From Prevotella sp. (GTDB lineage: Bacteria; Bacteroidota; Bacteroidia; Bacteroidales; Bacteroidaceae), in NCBI GenBank assembly GCA_017458005.1, contig JAFTGH010000042.1:1-40810 (forward strand): 40,810 bases of DNA, given 5' to 3'. Numbering within the stretch: position 1 is the first letter of the stretch; the number at the start of each line of letters is the position of its first letter. The position numbers and the translations under genes are program-made. This document shows positions 28,113 to 36,486 of this stretch, piece by piece. The notes below the pieces were generated by a model. It ran no database searches. It was not told where the DNA came from and worked only from the letters and a program-made list of their open reading frames with translations.

Positions 28113-30379
28113 AACAAACTAACTACCATCTCTTTGACTTCATGGACTTCGACCCGACCCTACAGCGGGACGAGAGTCTGTGGAAAGCCTATGCGCCTAC
28201 GAAGATTGTAGAGCGTGACGGGGATATCATCATCACCATCCCTTACCAGAAACAGAGACATCAAGAGGACATGGAGCCTGACACGGATACTCCCCAGCAG
28301 ACCTATGACCTCATCATCCGTGCCTATGAGCCTAACATCATCCGCTTGTTTACGACGATGACGGATGACGAGATGACGGACCATGACGAGATGCTACAGA
28401 TGGCACCAGCCGTGAAGCGCCAGCCCCTCCGTCTCCATGGTTCCGTATGCTGCGACATTGTCGCAGCGAATGACAAGAAAGTCGCCACCATCAATCTGGA
28501 AGCCCCTCGCCTCGACCATTGGAGCGACCTCCTGCCTGCTCCGCAACCAGCACCGTTTATCACTTTCTATCCTGATGGCGACACCTCTAAGCCTGTTGCC
28601 CTCAGCGACGACCATTTCTCACCACCCCGCTATGATGCCCTGCCGCTCGGCTTCTGTTCTGTTAGTTGCTGTGCCACAGCAACCACCACCGAGCGAGCCA
28701 CCATCTCTTTCAGATGTGACGCTAACGAGCACTTTGTGGGTACTGGCGAGCGGTTCCGTAAGATGGACCTCAGCGGACAGACGTTCCAGTTGAAGAACCA
28801 GGACGGACAGGGTGTCAACAACCGTCGCTGCTATAAGAACATCCCGTTCTACCTGTCCAGTCGTATGTATGGTGTCTTTTACCACACCTCCGACTACTGC
28901 AAGTTATCCCTCGCTGACCATAGCGCAAGGAGTGTGCAGTTTATGTGCGACCGTGCTACACTGGATGTCTTCCTCATCGGTGGACAGACCCCTGAGGAGA
29001 TTCTGAGAGGATACCGCATGCTGACGGGCTTTCCTGCCATGCCTCCCCTTTGGAGTTTCGGTATCTGGATGAGCCGTATGACCTATTTCTCCGCTGATGA
29101 GGTGGAGGATATCTGTCACCGCCTGCGAGAGGAGCACTACCCCTGCGATGTCATTCACCTCGATACAGGCTGGTTCCGTACCGACTGGCTCTGCGAATGG
29201 AAGTTCAACCCTGAGCGTTTCCCTGCCCCCAAGGCGTTTATCAGCAGACTGAAGGAGCAAGGTTTCAAGGTGTCCCTCTGGCAACTGCCTTATATCGCCC
29301 AAGGTGCCGAGCAGTTGGAGGAGGCAAAGCAGAACAAATACATCAGTCAACCGACGAGGGAAGAGGACACATCAACAGGTGGAGCCTCCAACTTCTCCGC
29401 CCTCGACTATGCGGGAACGATTGACTTCACTTACCCCAAGGCAACCGACTGGTATAAGTACACCTTACTGAAACCGTTGCTGGACATGGGGGTGAAGTGC
29501 ATCAAGACCGACTTCGGAGAGAATATCCACATGGATCACCAGTACCATGCGTCGACACCAGAGAGACTGAACAACATCTATGCCCTGCTCTACCAGAAAG
29601 CAGCCTATGAGGTGACCCGTGAGGTAACTGGCGACGGTATTATCTGGGCACGTGCCGGATGGGCGGGCTGCCAGCGTTATCCTCTCCATTGGGGCGGTGA
29701 CAGCGAGAGTTCATGGGCTGGTATGGCTGGCTCTCTCAAAGGTGGACTCCACTTAGGACTCTCAGGCTTCGCTTTCTGGAGTCATGACGTACCTGGATTC
29801 CATTCCACGCCCGACTTCATGAACTCCCCCCTTGATGAGCAAGTCTATGTGCGATGGACTCAGTTTGGAGTGTTCACCTCCCATATGCGCTATCATGGCA
29901 CCTGTAAGCGGGAGCCTTGGCATTACCCAGAGATTGCCCCGATTGTCAAGCGTTGGTGGAAACTCCGCTATCGCCTGCTTCCCTATATCGTAGAGCAGTC
30001 TGAACTTGCCTGCCAGAGTGGTCTTCCTCTCGTTCAGGCGTTGCTGTTCCACCATCCTCACGACCGACAGGTATGGCATATCGACGATGAGTACTACTTC
30101 GGCAATGAACTGCTGGTATGTCCCGTGATGAATGCAGACAACCGTCGGGATATCTACCTGCCCGAAGGACCATGGGTCAACTTCCTGACAGGTGAGCGCC
30201 TGGAGGGCGGTCGCTGGTACTATCAGGTGGAGGTGCCCCTCGACCAGATGCCCGTCTTTGTCCGTCCTGACGCTGTCATCAAGATGTACCCGCATGATGT
30301 CGACTCCACCGACGATATGGATCTCTCACAATCTACTGATATCACCATTACACACAACTTTAAAGGCATCACACTATGA
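28109..30379 (+). CDS. Cytoplasmic GH31 alpha-xylosidase-like enzyme
   Basis: A 756-residue GH31 enzyme with no signal peptide, so it should act on imported oligosaccharides. Conserved parts include GTGERFRKMDLSGQ, PPLWSFGIWMSRMTY, CDVIHLDTGWF, nucleophile D468 (CIKTDFGE) and acid/base D531 (HWGGDSESSW). Retention of KTDFGE and the WMSR block is typical of the YicI alpha-xylosidase group more than of alpha-glucosidases (usually WxDMNE), so alpha-xylosidase is the best guess. The start overlaps the beta-helix stop by 4 bp, and its stop overlaps the symporter start by 4 bp, so hydrolysis and import are closely coupled. Confidence 0.85.
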   Translation: MKQTNYHLFDFMDFDPTLQRDESLWKAYAPTKIVERDGDIIITIPYQKQRHQEDMEPDTDTPQQTYDLIIRAYEPNIIRLFTTMTDDEMTDHDEMLQMAPAVKRQPLRLHGSVCCDIVAANDKKVATINLEAPRLDHWSDLLPAPQPAPFITFYPDGDTSKPVALSDDHFSPPRYDALPLGFCSVSCCATATTTERATISFRCDANEHFVGTGERFRKMDLSGQTFQLKNQDGQGVNNRRCYKNIPFYLSSRMYGVFYHTSDYCKLSLADHSARSVQFMCDRATLDVFLIGGQTPEEILRGYRMLTGFPAMPPLWSFGIWMSRMTYFSADEVEDICHRLREEHYPCDVIHLDTGWFRTDWLCEWKFNPERFPAPKAFISRLKEQGFKVSLWQLPYIAQGAEQLEEAKQNKYISQPTREEDTSTGGASNFSALDYAGTIDFTYPKATDWYKYTLLKPLLDMGVKCIKTDFGENIHMDHQYHASTPERLNNIYALLYQKAAYEVTREVTGDGIIWARAGWAGCQRYPLHWGGDSESSWAGMAGSLKGGLHLGLSGFAFWSHDVPGFHSTPDFMNSPLDEQVYVRWTQFGVFTSHMRYHGTCKREPWHYPEIAPIVKRWWKLRYRLLPYIVEQSELACQSGLPLVQALLFHHPHDRQVWHIDDEYYFGNELLVCPVMNADNRRDIYLPEGPWVNFLTGERLEGGRWYYQVEVPLDQMPVFVRPDAVIKMYPHDVDSTDDMDLSQSTDITITHNFKGITL

Positions 30380-31935
30380 ATACACATTACATGCAGTCTC
30401 TTGACTGGATGATCCTTGCGATCTATTTCATCATCCTACTCGCCATCGGCGTATGGGCAAGTACCAAACGAAAGAAAGAGGGTTCCCTGTTCCTCGCTGA
30501 GCACTCCCTGCGCTGGCACCATATCGGTTTCTCCATGTGGGGAACGAATGTCGGTCCTTCCATGCTGATAGCATCAGCCTCAGCGGGATTCACGACAGGT
30601 ATCGTCTCCGGCAACTATGCGTGGTATGCCTTTGTGTTCATCGCCCTGCTTGCCTTTGTCTTTGCTCCCCGTTACTTAGGAGCAAAGGTGCATACGCTGC
30701 CTGAGTTCATGGGATTGCGCTTCGGACAGTCTACGAGGAATATCCTCGCTTGGTATACCATTGCCACCATCATCATATCCTGGCTTGCCCTGACACTCTT
30801 TGCCGGAGGCATCCTAATCCGACAGGTATTCGATATCCCGATGTGGATGTCGGCATTGGTACTGCTGATCATCTCCGCCTTCTTCACGATGCTGGGAGGA
30901 CTGAAGGCTGTCGCCTATACCAATGTGTATCAGATGATCCTGCTCATCGTTGTATCACTGATCTTGGTGATTGTCGGTCTTGACCGTGTTGGAGGTGTCT
31001 CTGCCTTGGTCGCCAAGGTTCCTGCCGACTATTGGGTGATGTTCAAGCCCAACACCGACGAGGCATTCCCTTGGTTACCTATCATCCTCGGCTACCCAGT
31101 GATGGGCATCTGGTTCTGGTGTACTGACCAGAGTATGGTGCAACCTGTCCTTGCCGCTAAGGATTTACGGGAGGGACAACTGGGTACTAACTTCACGGGA
31201 TGGTTGAAGATTCTGGATGTCGCCCTCTATATCCTTCCAGGTATTATCTGCTTTGCCCTCTTCCCCACATTGGAGAATCCTGACGAGGCATACCTGACGA
31301 TGGTGGAGAACCTGTTTCCTGTGGGAATGGTCGGCTTGGTGTTTGCCGTGCTGACAGCATGTCTGGTATCCACGATAGGTTCTGCGCTCAATGCGTTAAG
31401 CACTGTATTTACCATGGATGTCTACGTTAAGAACTTCAAACCTGGTGCTCCACAATGGGAGATTAACATGGTAGGACGATTAGTCACTCTTATCGGTGCC
31501 GCCCTTGCCATCGTCCTCACCATTGCCATTGATGCCATCAAAGGACTCAATCTCTTCAATGTGTTCCAGAGTGTCCTGGGCTTCATCGCTCCCCCGATGG
31601 CGGCAGTTTTCGTCCTTGGTATTTTCTGGAAACGCACCACAACACGTGCTGCCAACTTTGCCTTGACCGTTGGCACCATTTTCTGCCTGACCGTCGGTAT
31701 CCTCTATCTATGGCCGCCCGAATGGCTTCAGTTCCCTTGGCCGCACTTCATGCTGTTGTCGTTCGAGTTGTTTGTTATCCTTGTTGCCTCGATGGTGGTA
31801 ATCAGTCTGACGGACAAAGACAAGACCGTCTACGAAATACCGGCTCCCGTACATGAGAACCAGTCGAGACTTGCCATAGGGCTATGGATAGCCTTGGCAG
31901 TGGTAATGATAGGACTATATATCTATTTCAATTAA
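30376..31935 (+). CDS. Sodium:solute symporter (SSS/SGLT type)
   Basis: A 519-residue inner-membrane protein with about 14 hydrophobic helices and SSS-family motifs (WASTKRKKEGSLFLAEHS, GLKAVAYTNVYQMI, TACLVSTIGSALNALSTVF). The motifs resemble sugar-transporting SGLT-like members. It probably imports the oligosaccharide cut by the GH31 encoded 4 bp upstream. It differs clearly from the other symporter (7756-9276), so two cargoes are likely. The last 35 codons (from 31831) lie in a 117-bp segment that occurs again at 33683-33799. The coding copy is intact and ends in a hydrophobic helix followed by IYFN. Confidence 0.9.
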   Translation: MNTHYMQSLDWMILAIYFIILLAIGVWASTKRKKEGSLFLAEHSLRWHHIGFSMWGTNVGPSMLIASASAGFTTGIVSGNYAWYAFVFIALLAFVFAPRYLGAKVHTLPEFMGLRFGQSTRNILAWYTIATIIISWLALTLFAGGILIRQVFDIPMWMSALVLLIISAFFTMLGGLKAVAYTNVYQMILLIVVSLILVIVGLDRVGGVSALVAKVPADYWVMFKPNTDEAFPWLPIILGYPVMGIWFWCTDQSMVQPVLAAKDLREGQLGTNFTGWLKILDVALYILPGIICFALFPTLENPDEAYLTMVENLFPVGMVGLVFAVLTACLVSTIGSALNALSTVFTMDVYVKNFKPGAPQWEINMVGRLVTLIGAALAIVLTIAIDAIKGLNLFNVFQSVLGFIAPPMAAVFVLGIFWKRTTTRAANFALTVGTIFCLTVGILYLWPPEWLQFPWPHFMLLSFELFVILVASMVVISLTDKDKTVYEIPAPVHENQSRLAIGLWIALAVVMIGLYIYFN

Positions 31936-31947
31936 TGGATGATGAGA
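31831..31947 (+). repeat. 117-bp direct repeat, left copy (symporter 3' end)
   Basis: This block covers the last 35 codons of the symporter gene, its stop and 12 bp beyond. It recurs at 33683-33799 with one mismatch (31859 A versus 33711 G), an offset of 1852 bp. The ATPase gene ends 9 bp past this copy. Confidence 0.9.
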
Positions 31948-31955
31948 TTGATTGG

Positions 31956-33161
31956 TTAATACAGGAAGCCGAACGCCCAAAGGGGAATCTTTCTCATGGT
32001 GGCGGACTCTATATCGTCGGCTGCCACAAAGGAATGATTCTGTCCTTCCAGTTGGGTAAATCCTTTATCGGCTCCCCCGATCTCTATCACTGTATTGTCG
32101 TCGATGCGGAAGTCACCACTTTTATAGCCAGCATATTCCACGGTGTGACCTGCCGAGGTCAACTGATTGGCAAAGAATGTCTCACGAACGGTACCGATCT
32201 CTGGTTGCTGTGGACACAGCATATAAAGTAGATTGGAGTTGTCCAGATATATCTTATCTGGTTTCTGAAGGTCGGTGACATGTTTCAAGTCAGCAAACAG
32301 ACGGCGAATCAAACAGGCTTCCTCCATGTGTGTCAGGTATTTCAAAGTGGAAGGGCGTGATATACCCGTGGCTTTTGACAGTTTGGCGATATCTACCTCG
32401 TATGGCGTCATCTGCGAGATAACTTGTAGCAGAGCCTTTAGACTACGCGTATTGCCAACGTCAATACTGCGGTACTTAGTCAGTTCCACGTCGACAATAT
32501 AGTTGACCACGTCCTCCAGATGGTTATAATACACGCGCTTATTTTCGAAATAAAAAGGATAGTAGCCAACCTTCAGATAACGGCTGAAATACTCTAACGG
32601 ATGGCATAAGGAACGGATGTACGAACAAAACTTGTTGGGAGTATCCAACAACGTTTCCAAAGCGATAGAGTCGATATCAAGCCCCATGTCTAATTTGAGA
32701 AACTCACGGAAAGAAAGACCAGGCATCTCATAATGCATCATGCGCCGAGACAAGTCGGCTTGACCATCATTAATCTGAATGAGCGATGAGCCGCTGAGTA
32801 CGACATGCAGTTTCGGATACAGGTCGTAAACCTCCTTTATTTCACGACTCCACCCTTCGTATTTATGCACTTCATCAATGAAAAGCCATTGACCTCCCCG
32901 TTTTACGAACTTGTCGACGAGATCAACGATAGTATGGGTAGTGAAATAGTTGGTATCTGCTGAACAATAGAGCACATGACGGTCGTCGGCATCAAAGTTC
33001 TTTTTGATGTACTGCAACAAAAGCGTTGACTTACCAACTCCCTTGGATCCCTTCACAATGACAAGACGCGAATCCCAATCAATACGATGCATGAAATCTC
33101 TGATATAATCCATCGGTACTTCAGAGAGGTAGGTATCGTGGCGTTCAAATAATTTTTCCAT
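31956..33161 (-). CDS. AAA-family ATPase with DUF4143-type C-terminal domain
   Basis: A P-loop ATPase of 401 residues from the ATG at 33161 (MEKLFERHDTYLSEV), which matches the usual start of this family. The open frame extends upstream to 33263 through a hydrophobic stretch that overlaps repeat DNA, so I take the downstream ATG. Walker A is GSKGVGKST (residues 38-46) and Walker B is QWLFIDEVHKY. The AAA_14 part is followed by a winged-helix-like segment (AKLSKATGISRPSTLKYLTHMEE) and a DUF4143 domain with PD-(D/E)xK-like residues near DFRIDDNTVIEIG. These proteins are abundant, often mobile and of unclear role; links with defence or toxin-antitoxin islands are suggested. The unit 31831-33682 is bracketed by the 117-bp repeats. 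Confidence 0.85.
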   Translation of the reverse strand: MEKLFERHDTYLSEVPMDYIRDFMHRIDWDSRLVIVKGSKGVGKSTLLLQYIKKNFDADDRHVLYCSADTNYFTTHTIVDLVDKFVKRGGQWLFIDEVHKYEGWSREIKEVYDLYPKLHVVLSGSSLIQINDGQADLSRRMMHYEMPGLSFREFLKLDMGLDIDSIALETLLDTPNKFCSYIRSLCHPLEYFSRYLKVGYYPFYFENKRVYYNHLEDVVNYIVDVELTKYRSIDVGNTRSLKALLQVISQMTPYEVDIAKLSKATGISRPSTLKYLTHMEEACLIRRLFADLKHVTDLQKPDKIYLDNSNLLYMLCPQQPEIGTVRETFFANQLTSAGHTVEYAGYKSGDFRIDDNTVIEIGGADKGFTQLEGQNHSFVAADDIESATMRKIPLWAFGFLY

Positions 33162-33682
33162 AATTCCGATATTATTTTCTATCATGCGTAAAAGACAGTT
33201 TGCATCTATCTGCAAAATATGTAAAATCAGATTTACCATATTCAAGCAAAATATGTAAAACACTGTTTACACTTTTCGTTTGCAAAAATACAAATAAAAA
33301 TCTAAACTCCAAACTATTTTCCTCTTTTTCTTTCTTGTCCTTGTAAACACATCTGTACCAAGACTTCATTTTGTGGAACATTTAATCTTCGACGATGTCG
33401 TTTGTAAACCATAGTCCCTTCTATGACTCAAAACTAATAATTCTTGATGTCTTGAGTTCTCTAAATGCCTATGATTGGGGAGTTTTCTGCGTAAAGGTGA
33501 AAGAAATATGGAAAAATAACTAACTTTGCAGTCGCAGACTGCACTTCCGTTGTTGGGACAGGGCAGGACGCATATATATTGATTGGTGTTTACGAATGCT
33601 GATTTGACCTTCTCCAAACTTCGCAACCTTGGATAGAGTCTGAGCGTAAGACAGAATCTTCTGATCAAAAGGCAATAGTGAA
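33162..33682. other. Intergenic region with paired 15-bp repeats and an orphan promoter
   Basis: GCAAAATATGTAAAA occurs twice (33212-33226 and 33246-33260), beside two related motifs GTAAAAGACAGTTTGC (33188-33203) and GTAAAACACTGTTTAC (33255-33270). These lie upstream of the ATPase gene and may be its control region. Further on, TAACTTTG (33521-33528, plus strand) is a perfect -7 box with no gene behind it. The rest (about 33300-33682) has no supported gene. Confidence 0.5.
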
Positions 33683-33799
33683 TACGAAATACCGGCTCCC
33701 GTACATGAGAGCCAGTCGAGACTTGCCATAGGGCTATGGATAGCCTTGGCAGTGGTAATGATAGGACTATATATCTATTTCAATTAATGGATGATGAGA
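33683..33799 (+). repeat. 117-bp direct repeat, right copy (non-coding duplicate of symporter 3' end)
   Basis: Matches 31831-31947 at 116 of 117 positions, including the symporter stop and the following ATTAATGGATGATGAGA. The upstream part of the symporter gene is missing, so this copy is a truncated pseudogene fragment. The Fic gene, convergent in orientation, ends 11 bp past it, just as the ATPase gene ends 9 bp past the left copy. Confidence 0.9.
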
Positions 33800-33809
33800 A
33801 CGGTTTTCT

Positions 33810-34844
33810 TTAAAAATATTCTCTTACCGCAAACTCGAACTGGTCGATGAAGATTTGTTTGAAAGCATAGAGATTATTCTGTTCGTAGAAAATGAGCATC
33901 GCCTTCTTATAGTCGATAGAATCGACAGAGCGGAAACTCAATGGACAATAACCATTGGCTATCAGAATGGCATTGCTGGTGATGCGGGCTGTTCGCTTGT
34001 TGCCATCAGAGAATGCCTGAATATACGACAGCAGCACAAGCGTCAGCAATGCTTTCTCGAAAATGCTGCCCTTGCTGTTTATCAAGTCGCATGTATCATG
34101 CATCGCCTCACGTATCTGGAATTCATTATCTAAAGGATGATAATTCGTTCCTGTGATACCTACACGACGATGACGGATACCTCTATCTACTGAGAGTTCC
34201 TTGGTAAGCAACTGATGAATATCCTCAATGTGGCTGACCGTCAAGGTCCGCAGATAATCAGGATTATCGAGTATGAAACGCAAGGCATCCTTATGGTTGA
34301 GCAACATCACGGCTTCTTCCTTGGTCTTACCATCGGCAGTCTTACTCTCACGAAGCAGACGTTCAGTTTCCAGCAAAGAATAGGTATTGCCTTCTATCTG
34401 CGACGATTTCCAACTGAGGTCAATGCCCAAACGCTCCATCTCCTTACGATATTCGTTTTCGCTCATCTCACTCACATGCTGACGAAACTCTGCCTGTAAC
34501 TCTTGAAGATGTGCATTCTCTTCGGCAGTGAAAAGCCTGACGGCTGGAAGTTGCTCACGAATCAGTTCAAAGTTGAAAGATGCCTGAACCTGCCGCTTAT
34601 CCACATCAACAGCAAAGTATGTATCCAGATTGAGCGGCATCAACAGATGAGCCTGATCAGAAAGACGGTAACGAGTGGCACGAGCCTTGCCCTCGACGAC
34701 AATATCGTCGTTCTGAACACCTGCCGCAATAAGACGCTTCAAAGTGGCATCACTTCCTTCGAAGGCTATGCCCTTTGCAATTTCATCACGCGAAGACAGC
34801 GGATGGTAGTGCAGAAACTGTAAAATCTCTCTTGATGTATCCAT
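33810..34844 (-). CDS. Fic-family protein with degenerate catalytic motif
   Basis: A 344-residue Fic-domain protein. A winged-helix-like N-terminus (about 1-70: REILQFLHYHPLSSRDEIA) precedes the Fic core. The active-site helix reads YIQAFSDGNKRTAR. The usual motif is HPFxDGNxRxxR, so the catalytic His is replaced by Gln (Q276) and the Pro by Ala, while the phosphate-binding DGNKRTAR is intact. An inhibitory-helix signature SSQIEGN (about 146-152) is present upstream in the same chain. Fic enzymes transfer AMP or related groups to proteins using the His as base; without it this member may bind nucleotides without normal AMPylation. A TAACTTTG -7 box and an inverted repeat lie upstream. Similar QAF-type proteins seem common in Bacteroidetes, so this may be a real subfamily. 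Confidence 0.85.
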   Translation of the reverse strand: MDTSREILQFLHYHPLSSRDEIAKGIAFEGSDATLKRLIAAGVQNDDIVVEGKARATRYRLSDQAHLLMPLNLDTYFAVDVDKRQVQASFNFELIREQLPAVRLFTAEENAHLQELQAEFRQHVSEMSENEYRKEMERLGIDLSWKSSQIEGNTYSLLETERLLRESKTADGKTKEEAVMLLNHKDALRFILDNPDYLRTLTVSHIEDIHQLLTKELSVDRGIRHRRVGITGTNYHPLDNEFQIREAMHDTCDLINSKGSIFEKALLTLVLLSYIQAFSDGNKRTARITSNAILIANGYCPLSFRSVDSIDYKKAMLIFYEQNNLYAFKQIFIDQFEFAVREYF

Positions 34845-34866
34845 CTCTAAAGACTTTAAATCGGTG

Positions 34867-34945
34867 CAAAGTTAGTGAATATTTTCCAATTATCGGCTCA
34901 TTATGAGTTAAAAATACACATGAATATCACGTGTTTTGAGCCGAT
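34867..34945 (-). promoter_or_regulatory. Promoter and inverted repeat upstream of the Fic gene
   Basis: On the minus strand TAACTTTG (34867-34874) matches the -7 consensus, about 22 bp before the ATG. Upstream of it ATCGGCTCA (34892-34900) and TGAGCCGAT (34937-34945) form a perfect 9-bp inverted repeat around a 36-bp spacer that itself contains TCATTATGA. This may be a repressor site, perhaps for the winged-helix part of the Fic protein. Confidence 0.5.
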
Positions 34946-35081
34946 TTAGGGAAACTAAAGACCACACAAACAGTCAAGAAAGGGGATACACTGCAGATCC
35001 ATCTCGCCCTATGCGGTGGATGGAGTGCGATAGTGAAATAATTATTTTCCCCTTTTTCTTTTTTGTTTCAAAAATAATCGC

Positions 35082-35089
35082 TATCTTTG
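35082..35089 (+). promoter_or_regulatory. -7 box (TATCTTTG) for the methyltransferase-nuclease operon
   Basis: TATCTTTG fits TAnnTTTG. A TTTTG at 35061-35065 is a possible -33 element, but the spacer (16 bp) is shorter than usual. If used, it gives an unusually long leader of about 280 bases before the ATG at 35374, filled with inverted repeats. Confidence 0.45.
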
Positions 35090-35153
35090 CTCCTGCATTG
35101 CCCGAATGCTTTAGAGAAAGTGGGTGGTGTGACTTTAGTGGAAATATAACAAG

Positions 35154-35293
35154 CGTTTGCTGTTATTCGGAACATCTTAGAATCTACCACATTCAAAAGA
35201 CCAAATACCGAAGAGTAAGTTGCAAACGTCTGTGCGTAATGCATGGGCGTGACTTATCTGGTATTTGAGGCTTGTGGTAGAGCCGTAAGATGT
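35154..35293 (+). ncRNA. Candidate structured leader RNA or recombination-site hairpin
   Basis: Several complementary pairs nest here. ACATCTTA (35172-35179) pairs with TAAGATGT (35286-35293), TCTACCAC (35183-35190) with GTGGTAGA (35274-35281), CAAATACC (35202-35209) with GGTATTTG (35260-35267), and AGTAAGT (35214-35220) partly with ACTTATCT (35252-35259). Together they make a hairpin of about 122 bases with small internal loops. A competing pair is CGTTTGC (35154-35160) with GCAAACG (35222-35228). The loop motif TAATGCATGGGCGT recurs as TAATGCATGGCGT just before the ATG at 35374. I do not recognise the family. It could be a regulatory leader, a small RNA or an attC-like folded site. Confidence 0.5.
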
Positions 35294-35373
35294 GGATTGG
35301 AAACGTCCATGTCTTTTTTGCTCTATTATTGCCTCATCTCCGAAGATAAGCAATACGCACTAATGCATGGCGT

Positions 35374-36486
35374 ATGGCTAACAAGAATCTGAATGCTGCA
35401 AAGACAGCGAAAAAAGATGAGTTTTACACTCAAATGACTGACATCGAACGTGAGTTGCAACACTATTGGCAGCATTTCGATGGCAAGACAGTACTTTGCA
35501 ATTGTGATGACCCTTACGAGAGTAACTTCTTCAAGTATTTCGCTCTTCGCTTCAACCAACTGAAGTTGAAGAAACTCATCTGCACCTGTTATAATGGTTC
35601 ACCTGTGCAGGGCAATGAACTGATGATTGACTTCGGCGACTTTGAGGACGAGCCGAAGAAGGTTGCGTATAAGGTGGAGATAACAGAGGTGAAGGATTTA
35701 AATGGCGACGGGGCTGTAGACCTCAGTGATGTTCAATATCTAATGAAGAACGATAAGAATGTACTCTCAACTTTAAAGACTGGTGATTTCCGAGACCCTG
35801 AGTGCATTGGATTGCTGAAGCAGGCAGATATCGTTGTGACTAACCCACCGTTTTCTTTGTTCCGTGAGTACATTGGGCAACTGATGGAGTATGACAAGAA
35901 GTTTTTAATAATAGGTCATCAAAATGCGATTACCTATAAAGAAGTGTTCCCTCTTATAAAAGATAACAAAGTATGGCTTGGATATGGATTTAAAGGAGGG
36001 GCTGCACATTTCTTTTCTCCTTATGAAGACATTGCAACAGCAGGTGACCACAAAAAAGACATGATTCGCGTTTCAGGAGTCAATTGGTTTACTAATCTTG
36101 AAATTCCTAAACGAAATGAGGAACTTGATTTGGTTTGCAGATACTCACCAGAAGAATATCCTAAATATGATAACTATGATGCTATTGATGTAAGCAGTAC
36201 AATGGATATACCATGTGACTATCCTGGAATAATGGGAGTACCCATAACATTCTTAGACAAACATAATCCTGAACAATTTGAATTAATTGGTGCAGAAACA
36301 AACGACTTCGCTGAATCCTTGGGAATACAGCCTATTGGCAAAGAATGGATGGAACGTTATCGTAAAGCAGGAGGTACAGGGCATTACACTGCTAATATGA
36401 GAACACTCGTTTTAACCTACAAAGGAAAACCGAAAAAAGCATATTTCAGAATTTTAATCCGCAACAGACATCCTAAAACTATATGA
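35374..36486 (+). CDS. EcoRI-type adenine-specific DNA methyltransferase
   Basis: A 370-residue protein of the EcoRI-methylase-like family (N6-adenine). It opens with KKDEFYTQMTDIERELQHY, typical of the group, and carries VLCNCDDPYESNFFKYFA, the catalytic TNPPFSLF (N157-F160), and GYGFKGGAAHFFSP. DLNGDGAVDLSDVQYLMKND (about 109-128) resembles an EF-hand or dockerin loop, but I recall similar text in other members and treat it as family sequence. It would protect host DNA or mark it epigenetically. Its TGA overlaps the ATG of the DUF262-HNH gene (ATGA), implying a coupled modification-restriction pair. From about 35900 the gene is clearly more A+T-rich than its first half. The start is the first ATG after the structured leader. 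Confidence 0.88.
   Translation: MANKNLNAAKTAKKDEFYTQMTDIERELQHYWQHFDGKTVLCNCDDPYESNFFKYFALRFNQLKLKKLICTCYNGSPVQGNELMIDFGDFEDEPKKVAYKVEITEVKDLNGDGAVDLSDVQYLMKNDKNVLSTLKTGDFRDPECIGLLKQADIVVTNPPFSLFREYIGQLMEYDKKFLIIGHQNAITYKEVFPLIKDNKVWLGYGFKGGAAHFFSPYEDIATAGDHKKDMIRVSGVNWFTNLEIPKRNEELDLVCRYSPEEYPKYDNYDAIDVSSTMDIPCDYPGIMGVPITFLDKHNPEQFELIGAETNDFAESLGIQPIGKEWMERYRKAGGTGHYTANMRTLVLTYKGKPKKAYFRILIRNRHPKTI

Noticed and set aside
33366-33729. Overlapping minus-strand frames of 69-100 residues downstream of the Fic gene
   Set aside because: Codon use is unlike neighbours, the two frames overlap each other, and one runs into the duplicated symporter fragment.
35154-35293. Retron msr-msd RNA
   Set aside because: The region folds strongly, but there is no reverse transcriptase gene nearby.
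35698-35760. Dockerin module in the methyltransferase (DLNGDGAVDLSDVQYLM)
   Set aside because: Only one loop is present, and similar text appears to belong to this methyltransferase family; there is no cellulosome context.
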